This document shows, in pieces, positions 17,361 to 27,600 of a DNA stretch of 64,000 nt (position 1 is the first letter of the stretch; every line of letters begins with the position of its first letter). The notes beneath the pieces were generated by a model. The model was not told where the DNA came from. It made no database searches and was given only the letters and a program-made list of their open reading frames with translations. The translations under genes and the position numbers were made by a program. Source of the stretch: Brevibacillus migulae (GTDB taxonomy: Bacteria > Bacillota > Bacilli > Brevibacillales > Brevibacillaceae); NCBI RefSeq assembly GCF_004521915.1, contig NZ_SDKD01000018.1, positions 21,757-85,756 on the forward strand, written 5' to 3'.

Positions 17361-19115
17361 TTACAGTACGCGGGCATGTCCGGTGTAAATATGTCCACGA
17401 CCGGAATCTACGGTAACGGTCATTCCATCCTTCAATATATCGGTGGCTCTTGTTACGCCCACAATGACAGGCACATTGAGATTCAAGCCCACGATCGCGG
17501 CATGGGAAGTCAAACCGCCTTCTTCGGTGATGACCGCTCCTGCGCGTTCAAATGCTTGAATCATGTCCGAATCGGTGCCAATCGTGACCAACACAGCCCC
17601 GTCTTCCATTTTGCCGAGCGCTTCCGAAGCGGATTTTGCAATGACAACCTTGCCCGTTACAACCGTGCGGCCGATGCCTTGTCCTTTTGCGATGATATCG
17701 CCAATGACATGGATCTTCATCAGATTGGTTGTCCCTGTTTCCCGAACAGGTACGCCAGCGGAAATGACCACGAGATCACCGTGACGAACCAACCCGGATT
17801 TCACCGCTTCATCCACAGATTGGCTCAGCATTTCATCGGTAGAAGCGGCTACCGCGCCAATAAGCGGATATACACCGTTGACCAGCGCCAAACGGCGAGC
17901 GACAGCCTCATAAGGAGTGACCGCGATGATCGGCGCTTTCGGACGGTATTTGGATACCATGCGTGCCGTATGTCCGCTTTCCGTGGCTGTAATCACAGCC
18001 GCTGCATCCAGATCCAGCGCCGCATTGGCAACAGCCTGGCTGATCGCATCCGTGATGGTGACCTGCTTCGCCAATGCGTGGCCATGCAGGATTTCACGAT
18101 AGTTCAATTCCTGCTCCGCCCGCATCGCGATCCGGTTCATGGTTTCTACCGATTCCACCGGATATTTGCCTGCAGCCGTTTCTCCGGACAGCATGATCGC
18201 ATCCGTACCATCGAAAATGGCATTGGCTACGTCACTTGCTTCCGCACGAGTCGGACGCGGGTTGCGCTGCATGGAATCCAGCATTTGCGTGGCAGTAATG
18301 ACTGCCTTGCCCAGTTCATTACATTTGCGGATCAGCTTCTTCTGTACCAGCGGCACTTCTTCCGCCGGAATTTCTACGCCCAAGTCGCCGCGTGCAACCA
18401 TGAGGCCATCCGCAACCGCCAATATTTCATCGACATTCATCACGCCTTCTTCATTCTCGATCTTGGCAATAATATCGATCGTCGCATCATGGCGCTCCAA
18501 AATCTCGCGGATTTCGAGAATGTCGGATGCTTTACGCACAAAAGAAGCCGCGATAAAATCCACGCCCTGGCGAATCCCGAATTCGATATCCTGCGCGTCT
18601 TTTTCCGTGATCCCCGGCAGCTTGATTTGCACGCCCGGTACGTTTACCCCTTTTTTGCTTTTCAAGGTGCCGCCATTTTTAATCCGGCACACGATTTCCG
18701 TATTCTCGATCGCTTCCACGGTCAGTCCGATCAAACCGTCATCGATCAGAATGGTGCTGCCGACTTCCACATCTTTCGGCAGATCGGCATAGGTAATGGA
18801 AACACGATCAACCGTACCAGCAACTTCTTCGGTAGTCAGCGTGATCACATTGCCTTCTACCAGCTCCACGGAATCGGTGGAAAGAGTGCCCGTGCGGATT
18901 TCCGGTCCTTTCGTATCGAGCAGGATGGCCACCAGCTTGCCAGTCTGTCTCGATGCTTCGCGAATGTTATCGATACGTGCTGCATGCTCTTCGTGAGAGC
19001 CATGTGAAAAATTAAGTCTTGCTACATTCATCCCCGCGTGAATCAGCTTGGTCAGCATTTCTACCGATTCACTTGCAGGGCCAATCGTACATACGATTTT
19101 CGCCTTTCTAAGCAA
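17361..19115 (-). CDS. pyk: pyruvate kinase with C-terminal PEP-utilizer-like domain
   Basis: Last glycolytic step, phosphoenolpyruvate plus ADP to pyruvate. The barrel contains MNVARLNFSHGSHEEH, the catalytic KIENEEGV and the signature ATQMLDSMQRNPRPTRAE. The extra C-terminal domain (about residues 480-584, with GGLTSHAAIVGLNLNVPVIVG) is the phosphohistidine-like tail found in Bacillus-type enzymes. The frame opens at 19220, but the upstream part overlaps pfkA and has no homology. TTG at 19115 preceded by GGGGAGG starts the canonical LRKAKIVCTIGPAS, giving 584 aa. It is 34 bases downstream of pfkA, so the two are co-transcribed. Confidence 0.95.
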   Translation of the reverse strand: MLRKAKIVCTIGPASESVEMLTKLIHAGMNVARLNFSHGSHEEHAARIDNIREASRQTGKLVAILLDTKGPEIRTGTLSTDSVELVEGNVITLTTEEVAGTVDRVSITYADLPKDVEVGSTILIDDGLIGLTVEAIENTEIVCRIKNGGTLKSKKGVNVPGVQIKLPGITEKDAQDIEFGIRQGVDFIAASFVRKASDILEIREILERHDATIDIIAKIENEEGVMNVDEILAVADGLMVARGDLGVEIPAEEVPLVQKKLIRKCNELGKAVITATQMLDSMQRNPRPTRAEASDVANAIFDGTDAIMLSGETAAGKYPVESVETMNRIAMRAEQELNYREILHGHALAKQVTITDAISQAVANAALDLDAAAVITATESGHTARMVSKYRPKAPIIAVTPYEAVARRLALVNGVYPLIGAVAASTDEMLSQSVDEAVKSGLVRHGDLVVISAGVPVRETGTTNLMKIHVIGDIIAKGQGIGRTVVTGKVVIAKSASEALGKMEDGAVLVTIGTDSDMIQAFERAGAVITEEGGLTSHAAIVGLNLNVPVIVGVTRATDILKDGMTVTVDSGRGHIYTGHARVL

Positions 19116-19149
19116 GGATATTCCTCCCCAAGTATGTTTGTTTCCCCAT

Positions 19150-20109
19150 CTAAATGGAGAGTGTGCGTGCCAATTGATAAATGGATGTGTCCAGCTTGTG
19201 CTTTTGCGCCAATGCCTCATCGAAATCGATGTCCACGATCTGGTTGTTCTGGATTCCTACCATTCGGTCTTTTTTCCCTTCCAGCAGCAAATCAACCGCT
19301 GCCGCACCCATCCGGCTTGCCAGCATCCGGTCAAAAGCGGTTGGTGAGCCTCCCCGCTGGATATGGCCCAATACCGTCACCCGCGTTTCCCAGCCTGTGC
19401 GTTCCTTGATCGTTTCCGCATAGGAGGTAGCGCTGCCCACTCCTTCTGCCACGATGATAATGGAATGCTTTTTCCCACGGCGATGGCCTGCGTGCAAGCG
19501 TTCGATGATATCATCCATATCTTGCTCTTCTTCCGGAATAATAATGGATTCCGCTCCTGCAGCCAGACCTGCCCACAGCGCAAGATCCCCTGCATCCCGG
19601 CCCATCACTTCAATGATATATGTCCGTTCATGAGAGGTGGCCGTATCGCGGATTTTATCGATCGCTTCCACAATCGTATTCAACGCCGTATCGAATCCGA
19701 TGGTAAAGTCGGTGCAAGGAATGTCATTATCAATGGTTCCCGGTACGCCAATCGTTGGAATTCCGATCTTGGTCAACTTTTGCGCTCCCCGGAACGAACC
19801 GTCTCCGCCAATGACGATCAAGCCTTCGATGCCATTCTGACGCAGCTGCTCCGCAGCCTTTTGCTGCCCGGCTTCTGTACGGAATTCCTCGCTGCGAGCT
19901 GTGTACAGGATGGTTCCACCACGATGAATGATGTCGCCAACAGAACCCAACGTCATTTCACGGATATCACCTGCAATCAAACCGTTATATCCGTGATACA
20001 CGCCATACATATGCACGCCAAGGTATACTGCTCTTCTGACTGCAGCCCTGACCGCAGCGTTCATTCCTGGCGAATCTCCTCCACTGGTTAGTACGGCAAT
20101 TTTTTTCAT
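19150..20109 (-). CDS. pfkA: 6-phosphofructokinase (ATP)
   Basis: Commits fructose 6-phosphate to glycolysis. The 319 residues match bacterial PfkA: LTSGGDSPGMNAAVRA at the N-terminus, ATP site GGDGSFRGA, catalytic PGTIDNDIPCTDFTIGFDTA and MGRDAGDLAL. It is first in the pfkA-pyk operon. A terminator closes the upstream accA transcript, so an independent promoter must lie in 20110-20330; I could not choose one confidently. Confidence 0.96.
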   Translation of the reverse strand: MKKIAVLTSGGDSPGMNAAVRAAVRRAVYLGVHMYGVYHGYNGLIAGDIREMTLGSVGDIIHRGGTILYTARSEEFRTEAGQQKAAEQLRQNGIEGLIVIGGDGSFRGAQKLTKIGIPTIGVPGTIDNDIPCTDFTIGFDTALNTIVEAIDKIRDTATSHERTYIIEVMGRDAGDLALWAGLAAGAESIIIPEEEQDMDDIIERLHAGHRRGKKHSIIIVAEGVGSATSYAETIKERTGWETRVTVLGHIQRGGSPTAFDRMLASRMGAAAVDLLLEGKKDRMVGIQNNQIVDIDFDEALAQKHKLDTSIYQLARTLSI

Positions 20110-20315
20110 CCAGACTCACCTCTCCAATCTTCTCCACATTAGCATGGCTGGAATAACAAACAGTATGTAATAATTATTGATTCCAGCACATGTTGAAAGA
20201 TGATGTTACCATTTCTGTTATACAGGTTTAACCAATGTGTTATACTCCTTGTGAAAGTATGCACATTCCTATCCAGAGACGATTGTAGCAGATTTATCCG
20301 CAGGAAAAAAGCGAA

Positions 20316-20345
20316 AAAAATCCTCTTTGTAGATTACAAAGAGGA
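20316..20345 (-). terminator. terminator overlapping the accA stop codon
   Basis: TCCTCTTTGTA (20321-20331) and TACAAAGAGGA (20335-20345) pair perfectly over 11 bp. The A run on the left gives the U tract. The accA stop (20334-20336) lies at the loop. Confidence 0.9.
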
Positions 20346-21290
20346 GAAGCTTCCCATCAATTTAAATTTGTCGTATCGATCCTGTATCAGTTGTTCACGG
20401 GTCATGCCTTCCAGCTGTTTCAATCCTTCGAGCAGCTGTGATTTGATCAGGACAGATTGCTCTGCAAGCGCGCGATGCGCACCGCCGAATGGCTCAGGAA
20501 TAATCGCATCAATGATGCCCAGCTCCTGCAGATCCGGTGCGGTAATTTTCATAGTTTCAGCCGCACGCATCGCCAAGCTTGCATCCTTCCACAAGAGGGC
20601 AGCTGCGCCTTCCGGGGAAATTACGGAGTATGTAGAGTTCTCCAGCATATAAATGCGGTTCCCTACACTGATCGCCAATGCTCCACCGCTTCCGCCTTCG
20701 CCGATCACTACGCAAAGGATCGGAACGCCAAATCCCGCCATCTCCCGGAGATTGCGCGCAATCGCTTCGCTTTGCCCGCGCTCTTCCGCCGCTTTCCCCG
20801 GATAAGCCCCTGCGGTGTTGATGAAGCAAATGATCGGTCTGCCAAACTTATCGGCCTGCTGCATGAGGCGCAGCGCTTTGCGGTAGCCTTCCGGATGCGG
20901 CGAACCGAAGTTGCGAAGAATATTGTCTTTCGTATCCTTCCCCTTCTGATGGCCGATGATCGTCACCGGCCGGCCATCCAGCTTGGCAATCCCGCCGACA
21001 ATCGCTTGGTCATCTCCATACAGGCGATCCCCATGCATTTCCATGAAGTCGGTGAAAATCTGCCCGACATATTCCAAGGTAGTAGGCCGCTCAGGATGCC
21101 GCGCGATCTGGACGCGCTGCCATGGCGTCAAATTGCCATAGATCTGCTGTGCCAAATCTTTTGCTTTCTGCTCCAGTCTGGCAACCTCGTCCGAAAAATC
21201 AATGCCTTTCTCCTCGGTGAAGCGACGGAGTTCCTTGATTTTATCATGCAGTTCGACGAGCGGTTTTTCAAAGGAAAGATCTCCTGCCAT
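20334..21290 (-). CDS. accA: acetyl-CoA carboxylase carboxyltransferase subunit alpha
   Basis: With AccD it transfers the carboxyl group from biotin to acetyl-CoA to make malonyl-CoA, the first committed step of fatty-acid synthesis. The 318 residues include LEQKAKDLAQQIYGNLTPWQ, GDDQAIVGGIAKLDGRPV, and the oxyanion/CoA region FINTAGAYPGKAAEERGQSE and GEGGSGGALAI. It starts 2 bases after accD. The final helix is encoded within the terminator stem. Confidence 0.96.
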   Translation of the reverse strand: MAGDLSFEKPLVELHDKIKELRRFTEEKGIDFSDEVARLEQKAKDLAQQIYGNLTPWQRVQIARHPERPTTLEYVGQIFTDFMEMHGDRLYGDDQAIVGGIAKLDGRPVTIIGHQKGKDTKDNILRNFGSPHPEGYRKALRLMQQADKFGRPIICFINTAGAYPGKAAEERGQSEAIARNLREMAGFGVPILCVVIGEGGSGGALAISVGNRIYMLENSTYSVISPEGAAALLWKDASLAMRAAETMKITAPDLQELGIIDAIIPEPFGGAHRALAEQSVLIKSQLLEGLKQLEGMTREQLIQDRYDKFKLMGSFSSL

Positions 21291-21292
21291 AC

Positions 21293-22174
21293 TTACACTC
21301 CCTCCTGAACGGTATGCATCTCTACCAGCTTACCGAGCGTATCGCGCAGATCTTTGCGCGGCACAATCATATCAAGCTGTCCATGCTTCAAGAGGAATTC
21401 CGCAGTTTGGAAATCTTTCGGCAGTTCCTGACGAATGGTTTGTTCAATGATACGACGTCCCGCGAAGCCAATCAAAGCGCCCGGCTCAGCGATATTGTAA
21501 TCGCCAAGCGATGCGAAGCTGGCAGATACCCCGCCTGTTGTCGGGTTGGTCATGACCGAAATAAAGAGCAGGCGTTCCTCTGCCATCTTGGCCAGCGCTG
21601 CACTTGTTTTGGCCATCTGCATCAAGCTCAGCGCCCCTTCTTGCATACGGGCACCGCCCGATGCGGAGAAAAGAATGAACGGCAGCTTTCGTTCGATCGC
21701 TCGCTCGATGGCACGAGTAATTTTTTCCCCGACGACGGAGCCCATGCTGCCCATGCGAAAACGGGAATCCATGACGCCGAGGACGATCCGATTTCCCAAG
21801 AGCTTTCCTTCTCCGGTGATGATCGCCTCCCGAAGCGAAGTCGCCTCTGTATCCTTCTCCAGCTTCTCCAGGTACCCCGGGAAGCCCAAAGGATTGGCCG
21901 CTACCAGATCGGCATCGAATTCCTCCGTGAGCACGCCGTCATCCAATAGGCTTTGAATGCGCTCCGGGGCGGACATGGTAAAATGATGCCCGCAGCCTTT
22001 GCAGACACGCAGGTTTTTCTCGAGATCCTTGGAATAGTGGATGGTTCCGCAATGGGAACATTTATTCATAAGTCCTTCGGGAACTTCTTTCTGTTCAACG
22101 GTTGGTACCCGTCCCAGATTTTGCGTAGGGACGGTGGCAAATTTGCGTTTTTTGCCAAAAAGATCTTTAAGCAC
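21293..22174 (-). CDS. accD: acetyl-CoA carboxylase carboxyltransferase subunit beta
   Basis: Zinc-finger subunit of the carboxyltransferase. The four-cysteine finger (CSHCGTIHYSKDLEKNLRVC followed by KGC) occupies about residues 39-62. The crotonase-like core has FSASGGARMQEGALSLMQMAK and TNPTTGGVSASFA. GTG start with GAGGTG upstream. It lies between a 60-aa protein gene and accA, in a leftward transcript that may begin at the malic enzyme gene. Confidence 0.95.
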   Translation of the reverse strand: MLKDLFGKKRKFATVPTQNLGRVPTVEQKEVPEGLMNKCSHCGTIHYSKDLEKNLRVCKGCGHHFTMSAPERIQSLLDDGVLTEEFDADLVAANPLGFPGYLEKLEKDTEATSLREAIITGEGKLLGNRIVLGVMDSRFRMGSMGSVVGEKITRAIERAIERKLPFILFSASGGARMQEGALSLMQMAKTSAALAKMAEERLLFISVMTNPTTGGVSASFASLGDYNIAEPGALIGFAGRRIIEQTIRQELPKDFQTAEFLLKHGQLDMIVPRKDLRDTLGKLVEMHTVQEGV

Positions 22175-22194
22175 AGTAACACCTCACATTTTTT

Positions 22195-22377
22195 TCAGTG
22201 AAGGATGGTGCTGAGTACCTCTTGGACTTCGTGGACCTCGCCTTCTGGCACTAGAATTTCGTATTGCTTCGAAACTCTTGCCTCACGAACCTTCACAAGA
22301 AACCCTTCATCTGTCAAACGTTGCTGAATGCGCTCGGCGATTTTGGAACTTGGAGCGATATAAATAACCGTCCACAT
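22195..22377 (-). CDS. 60-aa conserved-looking protein in the acc operon, function unknown
   Basis: The frame is open from 22467, but AAGGAGG sits 9 bases upstream of ATG 22377, giving 60 residues: MWTVIYIAPSSKIAERIQQR, then a short basic/acidic region rich in Val and Glu, ending STILH. It has no signal peptide or membrane helix. The beta-alpha-beta pattern (TVIYIAP, helix, FLVKVREAR, YEILVPE) suggests a small ferredoxin-like alpha/beta fold, but I do not recognise a named family with certainty. It lies between the FadR-type regulator and accD, so a role in carboxylase or fatty-acid control is possible. Confidence 0.75.
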   Translation of the reverse strand: MWTVIYIAPSSKIAERIQQRLTDEGFLVKVREARVSKQYEILVPEGEVHEVQEVLSTILH

Positions 22378-22507
22378 GAGGCCTGTTTCCTCCTTACTAA
22401 CACCCTGGCAAAATATAATCTGCATCATCATATCACAGCATTTGTGGACGTCGCAAACCAGCGCCATTTATGGGCATCGGACGGTTCTTTAGCGGGCTTC
22501 ACATTTG

Positions 22508-23179
22508 CTATAGCCTGCTGTTTTCCAAGTGATCCCGCATCCGCTGCACAGCGACTTCTTCATCGCCGCCCCGGATCGCTTCCAGGATAAGCCGATGTTC
22601 TTCAATGGCGTTTCGCGCTCTTCCTTCTCTTGCCAACGATTCACTCCGCGTGTTTTGGCTGTATTCCACCAACGGGACCCAGATGCGGTGCAGAATGGAG
22701 TTGCGGCTGGAACGGCAGATGACCCGGTGAAAATGATAATCCTCTTCGGTCGGGATTTCGCCTTCTTCAATGCGTTCCACTGACGCAGCCAATAAGCGTT
22801 CCATCTCCTCAAAATGCTTCTGGGTAGCACGCTTGCATGCCAGTCTTACCGCTTCAAGTTCCAGGATCTTTCGCATTTCTACGAGATCTTTTTTCGTCTT
22901 GTAATCGCGCAAAATAAAAAAGCCTAAAATATCAATTAAACGATTATGCCGATAATGTTTTAAAAAAGTGCCTTCTCCACGTCTTGTTTCAATCAAGCCG
23001 AGTAGTTCAAGTGCACGTAAGGCTTCGCGGACAGAAGAGCGCCCCGCTCCCAGCTGCTCCGACAGCTCACGCTCCGACGGCAGCTTATCTCCAGGCCGCA
23101 AATTGCGTTCCTGGACGATCTCATGAATTTGCAGCAGGATGCCCTCGTAGACTTTGCGATCTTGTGCAGAATCAAGCAA
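22508..23179 (-). CDS. GntR-family regulator, FadR (FCD) subfamily
   Basis: Transcription factor of 223 residues. The winged helix-turn-helix at about 10-75 has LRPGDKLPSERELSEQLGAG and RSSVREALRALELLGLIETR; the C-terminal all-helical FCD ligand domain (about 95-215) has metal-ligand-like histidines (DYHFHRVI, EEHRLILEAI). The TTG start has GGGGAG 8 bases upstream. It sits between the malic enzyme gene and accDA, and a FadR-type palindrome lies at the malic enzyme promoter. The likely ligand is an organic acid or acyl-CoA, unproven. Confidence 0.88.
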   Translation of the reverse strand: MLDSAQDRKVYEGILLQIHEIVQERNLRPGDKLPSERELSEQLGAGRSSVREALRALELLGLIETRRGEGTFLKHYRHNRLIDILGFFILRDYKTKKDLVEMRKILELEAVRLACKRATQKHFEEMERLLAASVERIEEGEIPTEEDYHFHRVICRSSRNSILHRIWVPLVEYSQNTRSESLAREGRARNAIEEHRLILEAIRGGDEEVAVQRMRDHLENSRL

Positions 23180-23258
23180 GCTCCATTCTCCCCTCTGGCG
23201 ACTTAGCCTTGAACTACTGAGGCGGAGACAGATGAATCTCTACCCCCGCCGCATGACA

Positions 23259-24503
23259 TTATACAGATTGCATCGAAAATGCGGAAAGACGCGATGTCTT
23301 TTCCTTTACTTCTTCCGGATCGACAGTCTTGCGGGCAACACCGGTTTCCATCGCCGCTTTGGCTACTGCTGCGGCCACATGTGGAGCGACGCGCGGGTCA
23401 AATGGAGCCGGGATCACTTTATCTGCAGACAGCTCTTCCGGGCTGATCAGGTCTGCAATCGCGTAGACCGCAGCCAGCTTCATTTCTTCGTTGATATTCG
23501 TTGCGTAAGTTTCCAGCGCTCCGCGGAAAATGCCCGGGAAAGCCAGTACGTTGTTCACTTGGTTCGGGAAGTCAGAACGACCAGTACCTACTACAGCAGC
23601 ACCTGCTTCTTTGGCCAGATCCGGCATGATTTCCGGCGTTGGGTTCGCCATGGCAAAAATGATCGCATCTTTATTCATCGAACGGACCATTTCTGGTGTA
23701 ACCGCACCGGCAACCGATACGCCGATGAACACGTCTGCACCCTTCATCGCATCAGCAAGGTCGCCTTGGAGCTTCTGGCGGTTGGTGATCGCGGCCATTT
23801 GTTCCTTGACCTTGTTCATGCCGAAAGGACGACCCTCATATACTATGCCTTTTGTATCGCACATAATGACATCTTTTACACCCATGGACAACAGCAGCTT
23901 GATGATAGCGATACCGGCAGCACCGGCGCCATTGGCTACGACACGAATGTCTTCAAGCTTTTTGCCCACCACGCGCAGCGCATTGATCAGCCCTGCAGCA
24001 GATACGATTGCCGTACCATGCTGGTCATCATGGAAGACCGGGATATTCGTTTCTTTTTTCAAGCGCTCTTCGATTTCGAAGCAAGCAGGTGCAGCGATAT
24101 CCTCCAGATTGACACCGCCAAAGGTCGGTTCCAGAAGCTTCACCGTTTCCACGATTTTATCCACATCAGTGGTATTCAGGCAGATCGGAAATGCGTCTAC
24201 GCCTGCAAACGCCTTAAACAGCACCGCTTTCCCTTCCATGACCGGCATTGCGGCAGCAGGACCGATGTTGCCCAGACCCAAAACGGCTGTACCGTCACTG
24301 ACTACGGCAACGAGGTTCCCTTTCATGGTGTACTCATATACTTTCGACGGATCATCGAAAATCTCCTTGCAAGGTTCAGCCACTCCAGGTGAGTACGCAA
24401 GGCTCAAGTCGCGTGCATTCCGCACCGGCACTTTTGAAACCGCGGACAATTTCCCCTGATGTTTTTTGTGTAATTCCAGAGCTTCTTCTCGTAAATTGGA
24501 CAA
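23259..24503 (-). CDS. ytsJ: NAD(P)-dependent malic enzyme
   Basis: Decarboxylates malate to pyruvate, yielding NAD(P)H. About 414 residues with the short bacterial form: SLAYSPGVAEPCKEI, NLVAVVSDGTAVLGLGNIGP (malate/metal site), PVFHDDQHGTAIV and the Rossmann GAGAAGIAIIKLL. The frame opens at 24527, but homologues begin at SNLREEALELHKKHQGKL, and TTG 24503 has GGAGTGG nearby. The position next to dnaE matches B. subtilis ytsJ. No terminator separates it from the FadR-type gene, so an operon to accA is plausible. Cofactor preference is not determined. Confidence 0.93.
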   Translation of the reverse strand: MSNLREEALELHKKHQGKLSAVSKVPVRNARDLSLAYSPGVAEPCKEIFDDPSKVYEYTMKGNLVAVVSDGTAVLGLGNIGPAAAMPVMEGKAVLFKAFAGVDAFPICLNTTDVDKIVETVKLLEPTFGGVNLEDIAAPACFEIEERLKKETNIPVFHDDQHGTAIVSAAGLINALRVVGKKLEDIRVVANGAGAAGIAIIKLLLSMGVKDVIMCDTKGIVYEGRPFGMNKVKEQMAAITNRQKLQGDLADAMKGADVFIGVSVAGAVTPEMVRSMNKDAIIFAMANPTPEIMPDLAKEAGAAVVGTGRSDFPNQVNNVLAFPGIFRGALETYATNINEEMKLAAVYAIADLISPEELSADKVIPAPFDPRVAPHVAAAVAKAAMETGVARKTVDPEEVKEKTSRLSAFSMQSV

Positions 24504-24545
24504 CTCAACCACTCCATTCTCACCCATGTGTTGAAACCGATGCTC

Positions 24546-24605
24546 AGTGGTCAGACCACTTTGTAAACTATGTTCCCATTATAGCAAAATCGTCCAATCT
24601 GTAAA
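24546..24605 (-). promoter_or_regulatory. malic enzyme promoter with FadR-type operator
   Basis: Minus strand -35 TTTACA (24605-24600), 16-base spacer, consensus -10 TATAAT (24583-24578). Just downstream, AGTGGTCAGACCACT (24546-24560) is a perfect 7-1-7 palindrome containing TGGTCnGACCA, the pattern bound by FadR-subfamily GntR proteins. A FadR-type regulator gene is second in the downstream transcript. Binding is inferred. Confidence 0.7.
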
Positions 24606-24616
24606 CATGCAGAAAA

Positions 24617-24652
24617 ATACAAAAAAGAGAGGACAAACATCATCCTCCCCAG
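24617..24652 (-). terminator. terminator after dnaE
   Basis: GAGAGGA and TCCTCCCC form a short stem over the dnaE stop codon (24640-24642), followed leftward by TTTTTTGTATTTTT. Confidence 0.6.
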
Positions 24653-27600
24653 TTTATCGGCATTTCTTTCTGAATTACGCTGTCATGCCCCACAATTGCT
24701 CGCACTTGCTCCAAAAATGGCTCGTCTGCCTCGACGCGAATGCTGTCCGGCAAGCGGATCGACTGCTTCCTTCCTTCATAATAAAGGACCACGGGAATCG
24801 TTCCTCTTTTTTCGACAAGCTTTTGCTGGAGGGTCGCGAGTGTCGAATCGCGCTCCTGCTGCGGTGAAATTTTTATGAACAAAAAGGGTTCGGTCTCCGG
24901 CTTCGGCAATGCGGTCAAATCCCAAAAGCGCGAGGACAGGATCTTCAAGGCGTCATCTTGCTGGTCCAAACGGCCTTCCAGCACGATCAGCCGCTCCTTT
25001 TCCAGCAGCTCCCCGAATTTGGCGAACACCTGTGGAAAGACGACCACCTCTACCTGCGAAGTCTTGTCTTCGATGGTCAAAAACGCCATCGGATCGCCCT
25101 TTTTCGTTTGAATCCGCTTCAGGTCAATGATCATTCCGATGACTTTGACGGTCTTGTCCTTGCCCAGCTCTCCGAGAGCCCCTATCGCATACACGCCGGG
25201 TCGATTCATCGCAAACGAATATTGATCGAGCGGGTGACCGGATAAATAGGCACCCAGCAGGTCTCTTTCCTCGCGCAGCTGCTGTACGCTCGTGAATGGG
25301 GGGACCTCCGGATACTGGACCGGACTGGTGTCCGCCACTTCTTTTCCTTCCATCGCAAACAGATTGAGCTGAGCTCCTTCGCGCTCCTCGCGCCGGACAT
25401 TGGCTTTCCCCATGATTTCATCCAGCATGATCAGTTTCTGGGCGCGATGGCCGGGAAGTGAATCCGTAGCTCCTGCCAGGATGAGCGATTCGATGACGCG
25501 ACGGTTCACCAGACGCGTGTCCATTCGGGTACAGAAGTCAAGCAGGTCTTTATAGGGAGCACGGGCTCTTTCCTTGACGATCCACTCAATGGCCCCATAG
25601 CCGACATTTTTGATGGCAGCCAACCCAAAGCGGATCGCTTCTTTTTCCACCGTAAAGGCCGCTTCGCTCGCATTCACATCCGGAGGCAGGACGGCTAGCC
25701 GCAGTCTCCGGGCCTCCTCGACGTACTCGGCAATTTTCCCTTGGCTGCCGATCGACATGGAGAGCAGCGAAGCCATGAAAGCCAGCGGATGGTTGGCCTT
25801 CAGATACGCCATCTGGTACGCGATCACGGCATAGGCGACCGAGTGCGCCTTGTTGAAGCCATAATCGGCAAAGCGAACGATCAGGTCGTACACTTCATTC
25901 GCCAGCTTGTCATCATAGCCTTGGCGGATGCTGCCCACGACAAATTTGGCGCGCTGCTCCGCCAGCAGCTCCCGCTTTTTCTTGCCCACAGCGCGGCGCA
26001 GAATATCCGCCTCTCCGAGGGAGAAGCCCGCCATTTTGGAGGAAATCTGCATGATCTGCTCCTGATAGATCATGAAGCCGTAAGTTTCGCGCAAAATGGG
26101 CTCCAGATCGGGATGCGGGTAGCCTATCTTGCTGACACCATGCTTGGCCTGGATGTACTGCGGGATGATTTCCATCGGGCCTGGACGATACAGCGCCAGC
26201 ACCGCGATGATATCGTCCAGATTCCCCGGCTTTAATTCGCGCAGGACGTTGCGCATCCCGGCCGACTCGAGCTGGAAGACACCCGTCGTCTCGCCTCGGC
26301 TAAGCATGCGAAACGTCTTTTCGTCTTCCGCTGGCAGTTGGTCGAGGGAAATCGTAATGCCCTGATGCTCAATGTGACGGAGCGCCTCCTGGATAATCGT
26401 CAGGTTGCGCAAACCGAGAAAGTCCATTTTGAGCAGACCGACCTGCTCCAGCACATCCATCGGGTACTGCGTCAGGGCCAAGCCTTCGTTCCCGCTCTGC
26501 AGCGGCACGTATTCGGTGAGCGGATCACGGGAAATGACGACACCCGCGGCATGGGTGGAGGCATGTCTCGGCAAGCCTTCCAATCCTTTGGCGATTTCGA
26601 TCAACTGTGCGATTTTCTGATTTTCGGCACAAAGCTTGGCAATCTCGGGATTTTGCTGCATCGCATAGTCGATGGTCATCCCGACAAAAGAAGGAATCAT
26701 CTTGGCAACCTTGTCGATCTGGCCGAGCGAGATCCCGAGCGCCCTGCCCACATCCCGTACGGCTGCGCGCGCGGCAAGCGTACCGAATGTAATGATTTGT
26801 GCGACCCGATCGCGTCCATATTTATTGGCCACATACTGGATGACCTCATCCCGGCGCTCCACGGAGAAGTCGATATCGATATCCGGCATGGTGACGCGCT
26901 CCGGATTGAGAAACCGTTCAAACAGCAGATTGAATTTCAGCGGATCCACATTGGTGATTTTCAGCGCATAGGCAACCAGACTGCCTGCCGCAGACCCCCG
27001 GCCCGGCCCGGTTGGGATGCCTTGCTCATGGGCATAGCGCATGAAATCCCAGACGATCAAGAAGTAATCGGTAAACCCTGTTTTCGTAATGATAGACAGC
27101 TCGTGATCCAGCCGCTGCCGGATCTCCTCGGTGATTTCCCCGTACCGCTCCACACAGCCTTGCTCACAAAGCTTGCGCAGATAGAGCACGGGATCCCTCG
27201 TCGGCGGCACCGGAAAGCGTGGCAAAATATGCTGATCAAACGCAAGCTCCAGCTCGCAGCGCTCGGCAATGGCGGCGGTGTTGCTTATGGCCTCGGGCGC
27301 AAAGGCAAACAGCTGTGCCATCTCGTCGGCACTCTTGAGGTAATATTCCTCCCCCTCATAGCGAAAACGCGACTCTTCATCCACGGCCTTCCCCTCGCCG
27401 ATCGCCAGCAGCACATCCTGCAGCTTGGCCTCATGCTTCTCGACGTAATGAACGTTATTGGTGGCCACCAACGGAATCCCTGTCTCCAGATGCAAACGCG
27501 CCAACCGCTGATTCAGCCTCCGCTCGATTTCCAGGCCGTGATCCTGCAGCTCGAGGAAAAAGGAGCCTCGCCCAAAGACTTGCTGGTACCAGAGAGCCGC

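Noticed and set aside
17328..19007. 559-aa open frame on the plus strand
   Set aside because: It is antisense to the pyruvate kinase gene, which has full homology and motif support, and this frame has no recognisable domain or ribosome site. Long antisense frames here are also seen opposite dnaE (26338-27936), phoR (8510-9664) and icd (12333-13490).
19116..19220. Extended N-terminus of pyruvate kinase
   Set aside because: It overlaps pfkA and has no homology; the TTG at 19115 has a strong ribosome site and the standard start.
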